A stretch of 64,000 bases of DNA from contig NC_092572.1 in the NCBI RefSeq assembly GCF_037975245.1, forward strand, positions 3,573,501 to 3,637,500, read 5' to 3'. Within the stretch, counting starts at the first letter, position 1; each line of letters starts with the position of its first letter. The notes below the pieces were generated by a model that was not told where the DNA came from, searched no databases, and was given only the letters and a program-made list of their open reading frames with translations. This DNA comes from Apostichopus japonicus. Lineage: Eukaryota > Echinodermata > Holothuroidea > Aspidochirotida > Stichopodidae. Positions 1 to 28,230 of the stretch are shown in pieces. The translations under genes were made by a program, and so were the position numbers.

Positions 1-662
1 TTACAAGTTTTTTTGTTTTTTTTTGCACTTGTCGAATTTTCAGTTTACATTAATGAAGCATGGTTACAATACTTATTTGTTGTTGTGTTCATAATATTTT
101 TTATATTTTGTTGCGATACTCTTATAATCCTTTCCCTTTATTTATATGATTTACTCCATAATATAAAACAGGAGCATACGGCTAATACTTTGACCGTTTA
201 CAATAGCGATTACAAGCAGTATGTATTTAAATATATATTTGTTATTTGTAACATTGCCAATTTAATAATAAAATGAATTCTAAACTATCAAAGAGTAAAT
301 TTAATTTTCGAACATTATGTTGCATTGATTGAAATATTTTGAAAAGTTATCATAATGAAAAAATGGACATATAGGTATTTTCTTAACTGAATCAGCTTTA
401 CATTTAATGATTTCAAACCACAAAAAAACAGAATCCTTTGCTACAAGAAGAAGCAATTTTTAAAATATTTGCCCGTATCCAGGTGTCTCCATATCTTAGT
501 GTAACAGACAACCATCGTACATTTGCTACGTGAAGTTTCTACGTCATCTTTCAAATTCATTACCTATAAATCAAAAGAACATGAACTAATGGAGAAAAGA
601 CAATATGAATGAGACTTTACTTGCTTAAAGGATTAACTTTACAATTCAAATATTCCTAATAA
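1..662. other. 3' flank of the minus-strand receptor gene
   Basis: Nothing protein-coding is supported here. The stretch follows the stop codon (663-665, minus) of the minus-strand Ig receptor gene and probably holds its 3' UTR. A minus-strand AATAAA lies at 142-137 (TTTATT on the plus strand) and could be the polyadenylation signal. An open frame at 13-276 (plus) is AT-rich and begins with TTG; I regard it as chance. Confidence 0.4.
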
Positions 663-15250
<14,588 letters not shown>

Positions 15251-16330
15251 TTTTTACGGTCGCAGTGATATTCTGAAATGAAGTAAACAACATACAGTTC
15301 AAAAATTCAAAATTGACCACCTTTACATGTAAATACTAAAAAAAGGCATACCATATGACACGTGTTGAAATACATGTTATGAAATAAAGATAATATAAAT
15401 GTGCCATGTGTATTGTTTCAAAGTATTACATATAATTAACGTTAGTCTGCGAAAAATTGTTATTTTCACATCACTCTGTGTTTAGCAAATATTTCATGAA
15501 TGAAAAGGCATTGCGATTTAAAATTTAGCTAATTAAATTCAAATTCACTTTATGCAACAAACAAAATACAAGCAATGTTTGTTCTAAGCGATTGAGTCAC
15601 CTTACCACGCTGTCGTTTAAGTTGATCATATGGTGTAATTCTACAGTACCGGACAAACGTAGTAACTAAAAACACTAAATGTGGATGTATGTTTAAAATC
15701 GAAAACAAGGGCATGTATGTAATTACTCCATAATTATCAATAACGGCATGTTTTTTCCTAATATGTAATACTTATCTCTTAATTATACTCACCGAAATTG
15801 CCATTACATTAAATCAACTGTCTAGTATCGGTATCATTCACCACAATGAACAACGTGAGCACATACTTAAAACCCACGCATTATACGAACATAGCACACT
15901 ATCAAAGAAAACTAGAACTTGGGAGCTAGTCGTTGTTCTTGCTAGAAGTGTGCACGATGACAGTCCAAAGTCTTAAGGGTAACAATATTTATATTTATTC
16001 AACCCATATACAAGTATGCAATATATGTACGGTGAGTGTATAAATCGGTATATTTATTTAAGTCTACACGTAGTTTCGCTTTACCTCTATGCATCTACAA
16101 TGTCCAAAGGAATTCAGAGTAGATTATAAATACGGCCACTTCTCGAAGTTCATGATACATAAAACGAAACTGCTTTGCCTATAGTCAATTTTATAAATGT
16201 AAAATGAAAATCATAAAAATCACAATGACTCACAAAAGTAATGATACCGGAGCTATGGCGAGTGGATAGGCGGTGGGCATTTAAAGCAACGTGTATTGCT
16301 AGAATCTCACCTATTTGATTTCATATTGGT
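15251..16330 (-). promoter_or_regulatory. 5' flank and probable leader region of the minus-strand receptor gene
   Basis: Immediately upstream of the ATG, a minus-strand TTCATTTCAG acceptor near 15276 suggests that the first coding exon carries a short 5' UTR spliced from an upstream noncoding exon, which I could not place. Near 16244-16310 a stretch reading GGCGAGTGGATAGG looks like a degenerate tRNA-type A box and may be a SINE remnant. No confident core promoter was found. Confidence 0.3.
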
Positions 16331-16419
16331 CATTGCTGCCAGGATATCATATTTATAGCTGATTAGTTACATGGTTTGGTGTTATTTTGGAACAATTTTT
16401 GTGCAACATTTTTAGGATG

Positions 16420-18900
16420 AGATTTGAGATCTCGGAACTGTGTTGTGTTTTGCCGTTTTATGGCAACATGTATTACTTATAGCGCACAGTTACTGAACCA
16501 TATAGGCAGTGCACAGAACCAACCAGTGGGTTATATTGTTTGGCAGAAGCTTAACATCTTGGGATTAATTCTGCAACTCGTAGAGGAAAAAGGGGAGGAT
16601 TTAGGAACTTTATAAAAACCGATTGAAGTGACTAGTAATCGTCGGCTTATAAATGGATTGCCAACAGCCTACGGTGTAAACCACGACAATCTGTTACACA
16701 TTAAAGGAGTACCGGACTCTTAGCTATCTGTATTTAAATGCGTGCTTCTGAACGCAAGATCTGTTTGTAATAAGGTCACCACTGTCTGTGAACACCTACT
16801 CGATCAACAATTTGACCTTTTGAAAGCATTCTTGACTGAAACATGACTTAAACCTACTGACATTTGTGGGTTAAAGGAGCTGTGTCCGAAAGATTACAGT
16901 ATCAAACTTTTGTCTAGGGGGGAAAGACGGTTTGGCGGAGTAGCTGTTATCCATCGTAAATTGTTAAAACTGCGTGAATATTCATATATGCCCCCAACAT
17001 CAACTTTTGAGTGTAAAGTGTTAACGTTATCTCAATCGTCACAGTTCACACTAGCTGTAACTTATCGACCAACTCAACTGCTTAACATTGATGGTCCGTT
17101 TGAGTTTGAGCGTCTGGTATCCGAACTGGTCACTCGACCTGGTAGACTATTAACATGTGGTAACTTTAATATACATGTTGATGACGTAATTTCTCCAGGG
17201 GTCATTCAGTTTATGGAAATTTTGGAGGTGCATGACTTGCACCAGGCTGTTAGTGGTAGCACACAAAAAAAGTGGGCACACCCTTGATTTTGTATTGGTC
17301 AGACCACACAATCTAATCTGTACTAGACCATCTGTTCTTGATTCGGTTAAAGCTGACCATAACATCATCGTTTTTTTTAAATTAAGGGTAAGAAAACTGA
17401 TTCAAGCAGTTCCAAACGTGAGGGGGTATTACCGAAATGTGAATAATAAGGTGGTCGAAATGGATGTAAAGCATCTACTCGACTCTTTGGATGTCTCATC
17501 GATAACAGTTGATGATGCTTTCACTGACTGACGAGATTGTGGGTAGTGCTCTCCATAAATATGCTCCTATGTTGACTCGGAAGACACGAACTAAGGCAAC
17601 TTGCCCCTGGATCAACGATGATATCAGGAGACCCAAGCGTGAACGTCGTGCGTGTGAAAGGCATTGGAGAAAACCAAACTTAATATTCAACGTAAAATGT
17701 ATGAACAAAAGCGAGACCTTGTCAATCTTCACATCTTGATTGCCAAGGAAGATTTTTATGAGCAACATTTTTTTCTCATCCGACCAGAAGTCTACTTTTA
17801 ATGCCCTGTGCAGCCTGTTGAAAGATGATCCACCAGCTTTACCATGTGACTCATTGGACAGCACACAGGGGAGCGAGCTCTTGGAGTTTTTCATGAACAA
17901 GATTGAAAATATTATTTCAAATATTAAGGCCCATGCCTCGTTACTGAAATCGAGTTAAATTCAACATCAGAATGTATAATAGTAAACCAAACATTCTACT
18001 GAAACTGCGAAGATTGGAATACACACCGACTTATCGTGTATTATGGAGAGTAATAAGGCTGCAATAGTATTGTAATTATATCTCAGTGAGCCTTTGACAC
18101 TGTAAATCACAAGAAGTTGCTAAACATATTACATATTACGTCTTTTGGGATATCTGATATGGCGTTAAATTGGTTTGTGTTTACCTGAGCAATCGTTCAC
18201 AGTGTATATGTGTTAACGGGCACTATCGAATCCTCGACATGTTCGCTATGGGGTTCCACAAGGATCGGTTCTGGGCCCTGTGGTTTTGAACTCCACACAA
18301 AGCCCCTGCAAGTTATCATTTAACACTATGGCATGAGTTACCACCGATATGCCCATGATATACAGATGTGTACGGTTATGATCCTGCCGACCTGTGAAGC
18401 TGTAAATGATATGCTTTATGCAAATTGCATTAAGCATATCAGGCATTGGATGTCTAACAATTTCGCATCCTCACCTATATATACAAATGCCTCCATCAGT
18501 TGTCACCTTCGATTCACTCCAAGATTAATGTAGGGCGTCCAGTTACAGAGGTTTTGACAATTGACACTTCGTAATCATGGACGCTAAATATGAATCTAAA
18601 AGATTGACTCCGGTCAGCTTTCGGCTTTGATAAGCCAATGATGGCTTCTTTGCGAGTTCCAGCTTGCAGAAGGATCTAAAATGCATACATACATACACAA
18701 ACTATCTCGTATCCTTCGGTCATCCTCTGAAAGTTCTGCTCTCACAACTCGTAGATCAAACAAGCAAGTCGGAGAGCAAGCTTTTAGCCATGTCGCACCG
18801 TTGTTGTGGAACACGTTACCATCATAAATACGTAGCCTCACCTCTATCAGTACTTTTAAATCAGCGTTATTCAATTGTATTTTGTATATCTGTTAAGCGC
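16420..18900 (+). mobile_element. Degenerate CR1/L2-like LINE (endonuclease and RT remnants)
   Basis: Translated fragments in shifting frames match a non-LTR retrotransposon ORF2. An APE-type endonuclease start (LLNARSVCNK near 16746) is followed by LAVTYRP, CGNFNIHVDD (GDFN-like, first Asp changed to Asn) and HTLDFVL. Reverse transcriptase remnants follow: HKKLL-like residues near 18108, then GVPQGSVLGP at about 18250 and YAHD in place of YADD near 18350. Stops and frameshifts are frequent, so it is inactive. It lies between the head-to-head receptor genes. Confidence 0.75.
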
Positions 18901-18929
18901 ATTGAACCCTGGGAGTTTGCGCTAAATAA

Positions 18930-19195
18930 GCACCGGTGTAATAATAATGAGACTTAGCAATCGGGAGGTTCCGGGTTCCATACCCGGCCGGGTCATGGTA
19001 AGGTGGATTTTTTTTTTAGCAAAGAAATCTCTGAAATGACTTGCTAAATTTAAAAGATTCCAAATTGAAGTTAAAATGTTGAATTGGAAGCCACCTGAAG
19101 CGTAAGTTGTAATTCATAAGCTCTTACAGATTTCTCCCACATTTGTGGGCGCTTAAGCGTTGTAAGAATAATTGCTGATTATTATTATTATTATA
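18930..19195 (+). mobile_element. SINE-like repeat with degenerate B box and ATT tail
   Basis: The segment contains GGTTCCGGGTTCCATACCC, resembling a tRNA B box region, then a unique body and an (ATT)n tail near 19170-19190. It may be a SINE that used the neighbouring LINE's machinery, or the LINE's own 3' end. It lies just before the promoter of paralogue A. Confidence 0.4.
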
Positions 19196-19225
19196 TATAT
19201 ATTTTGGCACCGTTTTTATGCTTTA

Positions 19226-19310
19226 CTGACGGATCGTGCGCCTTTCGGTTTCAGAACCATTGTAAGTCACATCATCCTATCTATAATAATCAAGTCAAGT
19301 TTTATATTAA
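19226..19310 (+). promoter_or_regulatory. Conserved promoter block of paralogue A (ISRE-like site and TATA-like motif)
   Basis: The block CTGACGGATCGTGCGCCTTT is followed by TTTCGGTTTC at 19243-19252, whose reverse complement fits GAAANNGAAA, the core of IRF-binding ISRE sites. A TTTATATTAA motif lies at 19301-19310. The same order recurs upstream of B-E. The ATG is 219 bp downstream of the ISRE-like site. That this is a promoter is inferred from conservation and position. Confidence 0.5.
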
Positions 19311-19461
19311 CCACAAGGAAGTTCAGTTTGCTTAACAGGAAAGAAACTGTCATTTGCTTCCTGAAGGCAGCTATTGCGATTTTTCATAACAGTTTTATTC
19401 AACGTTCAGATATGTCTTCAGTTCAACTAACGAAATCTTGCAAGAATCCTTTGACCTACTT

Positions 19462-22400
19462 ATGGACACGAAAAGCTATTTAGTACAAATGTCGCATTAT
19501 GCAAGATGGTCGTTATTCGCTTTAATAGTTTCTTTATCAGGTAAGTGTCAAATTATAAGAATTCAACTATTGGACCAAATATATGAATCGCCAATATAAA
19601 TATATTCAGTAAATTACAGTCAACTCACTTTTTTTCCATTTTATTTCGCTCAAACAAACATGTCATGGTTATCACTGATTTCAAATAACAATGACGTTAA
19701 ACAAATTCATTTTATAGACGGGAAAAACTGTCCTGCTTTGCATTTGATTAAACAGAATTGTCATTTATATACCTGATTATTTTGTTGAAGTACATGCTGT
19801 GTTCTATTTCAAGTAATACACATTCAGTTCAAAATATAAACGTTCAGGGAGGGATCTCAAATCGTCAGCCAATAATATGTTTCATACTCCTGTCTCGTTG
19901 TGAAACTAAATATGCAAACAGAACATAATAAATCAAGGGCTCTTAGTTATTTGCTCCAAGTTGCTCAGTTATTTTGCCAAGGAATATTCAGGTATAATAT
20001 TGTGTAGTTCGTTGGTTAGTGATTGCTTATTTTGATCTTCAATGTCCAATTTCTGGAGTTGTTCCTCGAGCAAAATAAAGGTTTGTTGTGTTTTGCAGTA
20101 TCGCTAAATCAAAGCACCGAAATTCTGACACGATTTGGTACCATTGGAAAGATAGAACTAAACTTCGACACGGGTGGTCATGTGCCATACGTCACGTGGA
20201 CGATGCCGCAAGCAAGATCTTTTCAACATGATTTTCAAGTGTACAACTTAGTTAAAACGACTAAAGACTACAAGTCTACTGTTGCGGAAGACGGCATGTT
20301 TGCTGCACTGGAGATTTACAATGTCAACTTTCTTGATGCTGGTACATATACCTGTCGCATGGATTTTTCGGACAAAGGAATATCTTCAGAAAGATCCATT
20401 CAAGTTTCAGTTATCGGTGAGACCCATACATTTCATAGATTTAAAATGTTACTGTGTTATGTAAAAGTCGACAGACTCTGTTAAGTAGTTTCCACTTTAA
20501 ACTAGCTTAATCAATGTTCAACGATTTTAGTCCCTTTTGCTCCCGCAGCTTTTCCATCCGTGTCAATGAGAAATGATGCAACAGAAAATGAGACAATATC
20601 AGCTACATGTTGTGTAAATGTATCCCTTACAGTAGAGGACAGCATTATGTGGAATCTCAATCAAAGTGGATCGCTGCTAATTTTGAAAGAAGTGAAGACT
20701 AACTCGGCAGAGGATGTTATTAAAAACATGTGTAGTGAGATTAACTTTGAAGTACATCGCAGCTATCATCGTCAATTGTTAAGGTGTTCGTTGAAAGAGA
20801 TTACCGTCTACACGGAAGTGGCAATGGACGTCCAATGTAAGTAATAAAGCATTGTATAATTGTTCACAGCCATGCTGATCATGATGAAGTTGTAAACAAT
20901 GAAAATAAGTTTTTAATACTTGTGATATCAGATGCATAAGAAGGTATAGGCCTAGAAATGTACTTATATTGCTACAGTCCTATTGACTATTAAAAGAATG
21001 TTGTAAGACGCACTGAAAAATATTTATGAGGGAATCTGCGTTATTTTCATTTAATTCAATAATGTTTATAGCTGGCTAAATTTGCATTATGGTACTAGAT
21101 CAGTCTTTTTTAAACCATATCATTGATTCCAACAGGGGTCGGTGATTGTTAAATTCACTTACATGGTTTGTGAGCTGATTAAGCTAAGGTATAACATAGG
21201 AAATATATCGGGTGTTTAGTTTACTTATTTATTCTGTAAATTAGATCCAACTTCAATCGTATACGCAAAGAAAGGCTTACATAATCTGTTATTTATTATA
21301 GACTCTGCTTGAGCAACAATTATTCTATAAAACATCTCTTATATTAAGCAATTTTTTATCATTTTTTTTTAAATTTTGCATCATGTAACTGGGATTGCTA
21401 TTTTTTTTAACAAATCATTGATTCCAAGAGATGTCGGTGACTGCTAAAATTGTTCAACTGTTTGCAACGTAGATCCAGCTTCAATCAGATACGCAGAGAA
21501 TGGCCTACGTCATCTATCTGTTCACCAGTTTGCAAACGTATGCTGCATTTCTGACGGTAACCCTAGACCAAGTGTAGAATTACAATGGCTGTCAAGAGAG
21601 GGAGAGTGGAAATTCCTTTCCAACGTTGCAGAGTATATTTATCATATAGAACCATTCATTTATTGGACGTTCATGATACACGTGGCCGTGGGACAGCCTC
21701 TGCAAGTCAGATGCTTTGCTACCAACGAGATTCCCCCAGCTGTAACAACAAAAGTATTGAATCTTGCAGCTAAATGTAAGTCTTCAGCTATGAACAAGTA
21801 ACTAAATAAACGGATGAATGTATTACCATTCACATAGAACAGTATCAGTTGGTTTTGTCTTCATAGTACCAAAACTATGTTTAGAATTTGTTCTTAACAG
21901 TTCCACAACTGCTACATATTTAACGGCTGGTTAAGGTTTCATTATGAACAAAAGGGAAAAGATACCTTCGTAAAGATGCACTGTCAATTTCCCTAAAGAA
22001 AACTAATGGCAACGTTTAACATTTGCAACAAAGCACAAATGAAATGTATTCATGTTTACTGTTTTGTAACAGATCCAGTAAGTGCTCGTATGCTGAGCCC
22101 CTCAACTACGGTCCCCGAAGGAAGTGACATCATTATTGAGTGTCAGTCTGACGGATATCCTCCCCCTGATACAATGTTAGTAATGCTCTCGAACATGAAT
22201 GGAACTGAGTGGGCACACCTTCCCATCAAAGCCAAGTGGAGCAACAAAAGCACTGCTACGTTTGAGCTGAGAAGCCTGGCAATGATCGATACGGGGGAAT
22301 ACCAGTGTTTGGCTAATAATTCAGAAGGATATGCGTCAAGTAAGACGATTGAAATAAATGGTAAGATCACAACTGTGTGTTTAATAAAGTTTGCGTTTGG

Positions 22401-25180
22401 CCATCAGTTTCACTAAAGCTCAAATCATTTCTGAAATAGTTCAAAATACTGCATACTAGATTTCTTTCTTTAATTATTCTGTGAAAGTTAATGTTTCACC
22501 GTTATCGCCTTAAAAGACGTGAACGAGATTTTCAATCATTATATTAAATCAATGCTCACGGTCTACATATTTACAGATGGTCTGTATATAGTTTGAGTGT
22601 ATTCAAAATTTGATCCATTATTGATTCCATTAATACGTATATTCACTGCCTCTACTCTACCAAAGACAGAAATTACAACATGAGAGTCATCAGCATTTTC
22701 TGTTTGTTTCTTTTGTAGTGACATCTAGGGTATATTTACGACGAGAATTGTTAGCAATCGTTATTTCAGCAGCTCTTGCTTTCATTATTCTGGTGGCTCT
22801 GCTAATAAAAATGTTAAAAAGTAAGTAGACCATAATAATGGTTTCATTTTAGGCTAAATATGAGAGACAATTGCACAATGGAGCATTGGTAAACAATGTG
22901 AACTCTTTTAGTTTCTAAGGAGAGCCTAAAATCAATATTGTCATGATACATTAAATTTTCTAAAGAATGAGGCTATTGAAAGTGTTTACTAATGTATTAA
23001 CCTTTGTTATGATAAAAGAAGCCATAATAACCATAAAGCTATAATTATCTTCCACTTATATAAGTTTCGTAACAGTAACACAAATTGCTGCTTAATGTAT
23101 ACTTTTCCTGCAAAAAGATGTTTCTTAACAACAGTTGCTATCCAATGGAGGTAGTGGTTACTCTTAGACGCAATGCTTTAAAGGAAACTGTGATTTAACT
23201 GTTAGTAGAATGGTATTTTATCGATAAAGTCTAAACGTAATTTTCATCTCAAAAGCACTGTTTATTATCTTTTCAGACAGAAATGATGTAAGTTGCGTGT
23301 TGTCTTCCGAACGTAAAAGGTATATATTCAACTTTTTATGCGTTAGATATTGTTAGCAAATTAAAGCTCTTACTATTGTTTGTTACATCAATTGTAGACA
23401 TATGAACCAGTATCAGAAATTAATTGACAACATTCATGATTCTTTAGTTTTAGCAGTACAAATATCTATATTAAATGAATATAGATGGCCGACAAACTTA
23501 TTTTGTTAGAAACCTAATACGAAGTGGAACTATATTCCCCATTTAGGCACAAACATTACAATGTTGCTTTTACAGCGCAGAATCTGCGCAGAATGTCGAA
23601 TGCTTTTGTATCGTGTAAGGTGAAAAGGTCACTTGCAACGTAATGGATAAACCATTTCACTTTCTATACATTCTTCTTGAGAGAAAAGGCTCCATGATAG
23701 ATTCGATAGCCAATTTGTGTTTTTTTTTTAAAATCATGAGCATTGTTGGGGGCTTATTAACCTTACCTCATGTACTTTAAGGAGATACATGTTTGGACAG
23801 AACTACTTATTAACTGCAATCTTCGACAAAAGCAATATGTTCCATATTTAACCTCACTGTTATGGTTGTTGAAAACTTAGTGTTGGATTGAAATGTACTT
23901 TGTAACTTACCTGTTTAAAGAAAGAGATGACAAAGCGAAAGAAAATCTCGCGATATTCTCAGCACGGCAGTTTCTTTTCCAGTTTACTTTCTTGAATACA
24001 TTGTTTATGTTGCTAACTCTATGGAATGTACACATCCTAGTTGACAGTGTGATTGCATTACTTTCATTTGTGATTGCATTGGTATATATATAGAACAAAC
24101 GCAGTTCCAAATGTCAATGGTTTACCAATTTAATAGTCACTGCAGACATATTAAATAACAACAATCTGACATCTTACAATTTCTACAAGGTCTAGTAAAA
24201 TTGTTTCTCAGGTTGAGAGAACTTTCTTATGATGACCTTCTTACCCTGAGAACCTTTCTTTATTATATGTAAATCTACTCTTCAGTGCATATACTACAGA
24301 ACTGTACGATTAATATACATTCAAGATTTTCACTGCCCAGATTGGACTTCAATAGTCCAATCTGAGATTAAGCTGTAAGGCATTCCAAAGCAAGAGATTC
24401 GTATCTACATTTGTATATTATCAAACATGAGGTTTTTTCTCATTTTTTAAACTACTGAGTAATAAATCATTCGTACATACTTATTTGCATTTCTTAAACA
24501 TACATATTTGCATTGTCGTTTGGATTACTTTGCAGTCTGTTTTTTAATTAAATATCGCAAAATTTCCTCGCCTAGCAAATTTATGACGCCATGGTCATAT
24601 GAAATTAAAACAGGATATATATATTTTTCTAAATGCTTTAGATTTGAGAAAGACGAAAGCAACAGTGATAATGCCAAGAACGAGTCTCAGAGACAAACTG
24701 GTGTGTACGATCACAATTATCCTGCAGGTATCCACTGCAGATATATTTTGAAATAGTAATATAAATATACCACAGCCTTAATGTATTAACCGTTTTATGA
24801 AGCAACTTTCATGTTTGAAATTTTATTATATTCATTTTACTAATGTTAGAAGTTTTATTTCAGTTATCCGATCAATAGAATTATTACCCGCGGCGTAGCC
24901 AGGTTTCTGGTGTATGTGAGGGAGGGGTAGGCCAAATTTTCTGTCTCCATATGCAGGCACATAGCGGTGGATCGCCGTCCTGGTGGAGAGGTATACATGC
25001 AATAACGAAATACTTTGTTTTTCGGAAAATGGTGCTATCATTTCCATATTTTTAAACTACATTCGTGTACTATAGTTTACATTTCTTGGTACAAAACCTT
25101 TACCAATTGTTAAAGGGGAAAACGACAAAAGGATTTGCGAGCCTGCGCGGTCGAAAACCATCTGGTTATATCACATATTG

Positions 25181-25255
<75 letters not shown>

Positions 25256-26190
25256 TACAAATAAATGGCCACTCAGAGACACAATGCAACCGCCCGAATA
25301 GCGAACATATTTTCGATGTGACTGCTCACATTTTGTTTAGCTACCTTTGATTTTCCACCGTAGCCCATCGCATCCCCAACAAATTCTGTGGTGGACACTC
25401 TGCCCACTGCCCCTCCCCCCCCCACCTACTTAGCCCACCCCTTTCGCTACGCCACTAATTATTACTTCCTTACTCAATGAGCACTTGGACAAACTTGATA
25501 AGATAGTTTCGTGTTCTCTTGTTTTGTCTTCATATATCCTGATACAGAAACATTTATTGCTATCATAATTCATTTGCTTATATTTATTCTGATCGTTGCT
25601 CTTTCTTCCATGAACTCTACAGACATTCAGCTGTATGCAACCACTTCTCCTAGATATGATAAGTTAGTAATTCCTTTTATTATTACTTTTGAATGTAAGA
25701 TTTATCAAACAAAAGTGTGCTTTCATACTCTATTGAAAGTTTTTGTAATATGACTGTGCACTATGTCAAATACCAGAGATGAGATGTAGTGTTTGTTCAT
25801 GTAGCTTACCAAATTTTACATTCAAGAATTACCATTAGCCATTTCTATATAATAGAATGTATTTAATGCATCGGAAATAATAGGCTTTACATAAAACAGA
25901 AGCATATTTCTTTTACAAATATGAGATTATGCGGTGACCCTGCACATTTACCATTAGCTTAACATTATGTTAATCATCATATACTAAGAATGTAATATAC
26001 GTAGTATTAGCAAACGTAAGTAACATATTCATGAAAGACGAGCCTTTCAGTGAATGTTGCTTCCTTTCTCACATTTGATAGTTCCAGCTGTGAGGACGAT
26101 GAGGAGTGGGAAGATGAACCCGGTCCCTACGTCGATTATGTCGACGATTACACGCCTATGAAACAATACCATGTTCAAAATCTGGATTAG
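19462..26190 (+). CDS. Paralogue A: four-Ig-domain type I membrane receptor (10 coding exons, intact)
   Basis: Exons: 19462-19540, 20099-20416, 20549-20836, 21473-21775, 22073-22360, 22719-22820, 23277-23319, 24642-24700, 25623-25662, 26088-26190. All have AG/GT borders, and the lengths sum to 1623 nt (540 aa). Residues 1-26 are a signal peptide beginning MDTKSYLVQ. Ig1 (27-132) has the F-strand cysteine (YTCRM) but none in strand B. Ig2 (133-228) has TCC and RCSL. Ig3 (229-329) has VCCIS and VRCFA. Ig4 (330-425) is I-set-like (IECQSDGYPPP, GEYQCLANNSEG). The TM exon (426-459) reads LLAIVISAALAFIILVALL. The 81-residue tail ends in an acidic tyrosine cluster with YTPM, a YxxM motif of the PI3K-binding type. 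The start was chosen because MDxK is conserved in A-D. AATAAA lies at 26461. Ligand and family are unknown. Confidence 0.82.
24888..25456. mobile_element. MITE-like insertion in intron 8 of paralogue A with 9-bp target duplication
   Basis: The insertion is flanked by AATTATTAC at 24879-24887 and 25457-25465. Its ends are CCGCGGCGTAGCC and, inverted, AGTGGCGTAGCG, sharing GGCGTAGC. It contains an AT microsatellite at about 25183-25251. The matching intron of paralogue B lacks it, so it inserted after the duplication. A 9-bp duplication is typical of Mutator-like elements, but superfamily assignment would need more than the ends. Confidence 0.7.
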
Positions 26191-27605
26191 CAACATTGGA
26201 AACAACTTCGCTCGTTGAAATCCTTTATTTTGCATATGCTGTAACATATACTATACCGTCTATATCATAACATGCTTCAAAGCACTATTACTGAGAGCAA
26301 AAACAGTTCCTAAACTTTATCTGATAGGAAAATTATATCCATCATACCCATTCTGTCAGAAAAAGTGTTTTGACACATTACATGAAAAAGGAACAGTGTA
26401 TACATAAGTGTCTCAACTTGTGATCACAAGATATAACAGGAATGAATATGGATTAATACAAATAAAATAGAATATCAAATATCTGTGCATCGATGTTAAT
26501 ATCCTGTAGTTAATGTTCGTTCTTCCTGTAATGTGCATTTTCAAAAGTGATATTATTGTCATTACAATCAAACTTGATGCTTCCTGAAAGCGCCAAAACA
26601 ATATCACATTTAAATTCATTTTACCTTCCGTTTTCTAAATTCCCATTCAACAAATATACATTAACTAAAAGAAACAGCACGTTAATATTATTTGTGCATA
26701 TAGATAATGCACTTGTCTTTGAACATTCTAATTAATCTCTGTTACTTCATAGAACTTGATATTATAATTAATGAAATGAAAATTATATATGCAAAGGAAC
26801 AGTGTTCGTTTGTTCATGACAGCATTTCAGAACACCATCATTTCAGAGTTACCAGTCTTAAAGTCGAGAATATTTGGTCGGTGAAAAGTTTACAAATCAA
26901 TTTTTTGTTGGCAATTTTTTTAGGATGTTTTTCAAAAAAATCATTGTTATGATCGAGATCACTGAAAATACTTTCCATTTTGTTACTTCTCGTTTGTGAC
27001 TTAGGATTTACTATAGTAAATATTGTACTTGTTCCTTAAGAACATAATATGTTTTATAGAGACAAAGAGTATCAGCACAAACTCCATTATAAATATAAAC
27101 ACTTTGGTCTCTGTATTGTCTACAGTCTGTTGTATTTATTAACCACGACCTCACTTTATTATCTTAATATTGCTTTATTTAAAATATTGAATTGTCCTCC
27201 TAATAATGGATGTGTAGAAGAAACATCACATTGACGACTTACACACACTGCAAACCTGTCAAAATTAAAAAAAAAAAGGTTTAAGACAGTTGTAGGTTTA
27301 TAAATATTTCAACTTATATTTTAGCTATATGGGGTATTCTTCGGAATAATGTAAGAACATGCCACGATGACCCAAATAAGATAGAGAAATTTCTCGAAAT
27401 AATTTTTGTTTCACAATCTTGTCTAATATTTTGTTACCACTTCTGACTTTGATGTGCCATTTTGTAATCTAGATCCTGAATGAGATCACAATTTTCTCAA
27501 ATGGTGTGGACCCAGGGTAATGTAGAGCTTCACATAAGACTCCTAAAGGAGTATTAGAGTATAGTTATGACCTAATTATAGAGCAAATTTATAGTATGAA
27601 AATGC
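26191..27605 (+). other. 3' flank of paralogue A, part of the tandem duplication unit
   Basis: No gene is seen. The segment is collinear with 35925-37320 downstream of B, and parts of it with 46270-46730 downstream of C. Shared stretches include the region of TTTTATAGAGACAAAGAGTA. The duplicated unit therefore includes at least 1 kb beyond the stop codon. Short open frames here (26707-26952, 27049-27234) are partly kept in B but differ in frame and have no recognisable domains. Confidence 0.6.
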
Positions 27606-27840
27606 CTCGGACTAATTTTCTTTTATTCTGTGTAAAAATTATTTGGTGTGACGTTTCGATCCTATCTGGATCTCCTTCAGATGATGAATGACAAGTAACA
27701 GTAACAGAAGGGACAAAACACGCACAGAATACATACAGGTTCATAAGCAGGGTAAACACAAAATAGATAGATGTAATAGGTAAGTAGACACGGGATGAAG
27801 AAAAGAAGAAACCAATTTGGGAAGGGGAAGAGTCCAAACA
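27606..27840 (-). mobile_element. Penelope-like element 3' tail, inverted, with hammerhead-like motif
   Basis: Read on the minus strand, this tail matches 55260-55415: a TGTTACTGTTACTTGTCATT stretch, then a motif at 27680-27650 with CTGAAGG, a stem (GATCC...GGATC), GAAAC and GTC. The core differs from CUGANGA at its last position, and stem I is not convincing. The orientation is opposite to the coding fragment that follows, so two insertions or a rearranged element are present. Confidence 0.55.
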
Positions 27841-28230
27841 CCTACCATTGCCTACACTCGTTTACGCAACCTACTTGTTCGTGTTGCTGTTCCACTTCTA
27901 ACTTCTAACCCTACACCCATTCAGCATGATACCTTCAAATGTGATCGCATTTCGAGATTATTGTCTGCAGCTACCACATTGCTGAATCCAAGAAGCGGTT
28001 CAAAAGTCACAGACCAACCGACAACACCATGAAGACTGAGACCCCGGTTGCAGAACATTTTAACGTTCCCAACTATGACATAAACGGCATGTCTCTACAT
28101 GGGATTCAATTCTTAGATAACCGTCCTGACCTAGTACGAATCAGCAGACAGAGGGACTATAGATGCAATGCCTTCGCACCATTCAACCACATGGGCTCAG
28201 CATTCAGGAAGGACATGACTGACCTTTCTT
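27841..28230 (+). mobile_element. Penelope-like element C-terminal coding fragment
   Basis: The translation RLRNLLVRVAVPLLTSNPTP is typical of the linker before the GIY-YIG endonuclease of Penelope-like elements. After an internal deletion and frameshift near 28000 it continues as KTETPVAEHFNVPNYDINGM, the end of the endonuclease domain. Stops and the frame break show it is dead. It is followed by a pyrimidine-rich 3' region. Confidence 0.65.

Noticed and set aside
13-276. 87-codon hydrophobic open frame at the left edge
   Set aside because: Begins with TTG after a T run, is AT-rich and lies in the likely 3' UTR region of the minus-strand gene. There is no homologous copy or motif.
16073-16082. 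TTTCGCTTTA as an ISRE-like site for the minus-strand gene
   Set aside because: A single near match about 820 bp from the ATG with no paralogue to compare. Chance occurrence in AT-rich DNA is likely.
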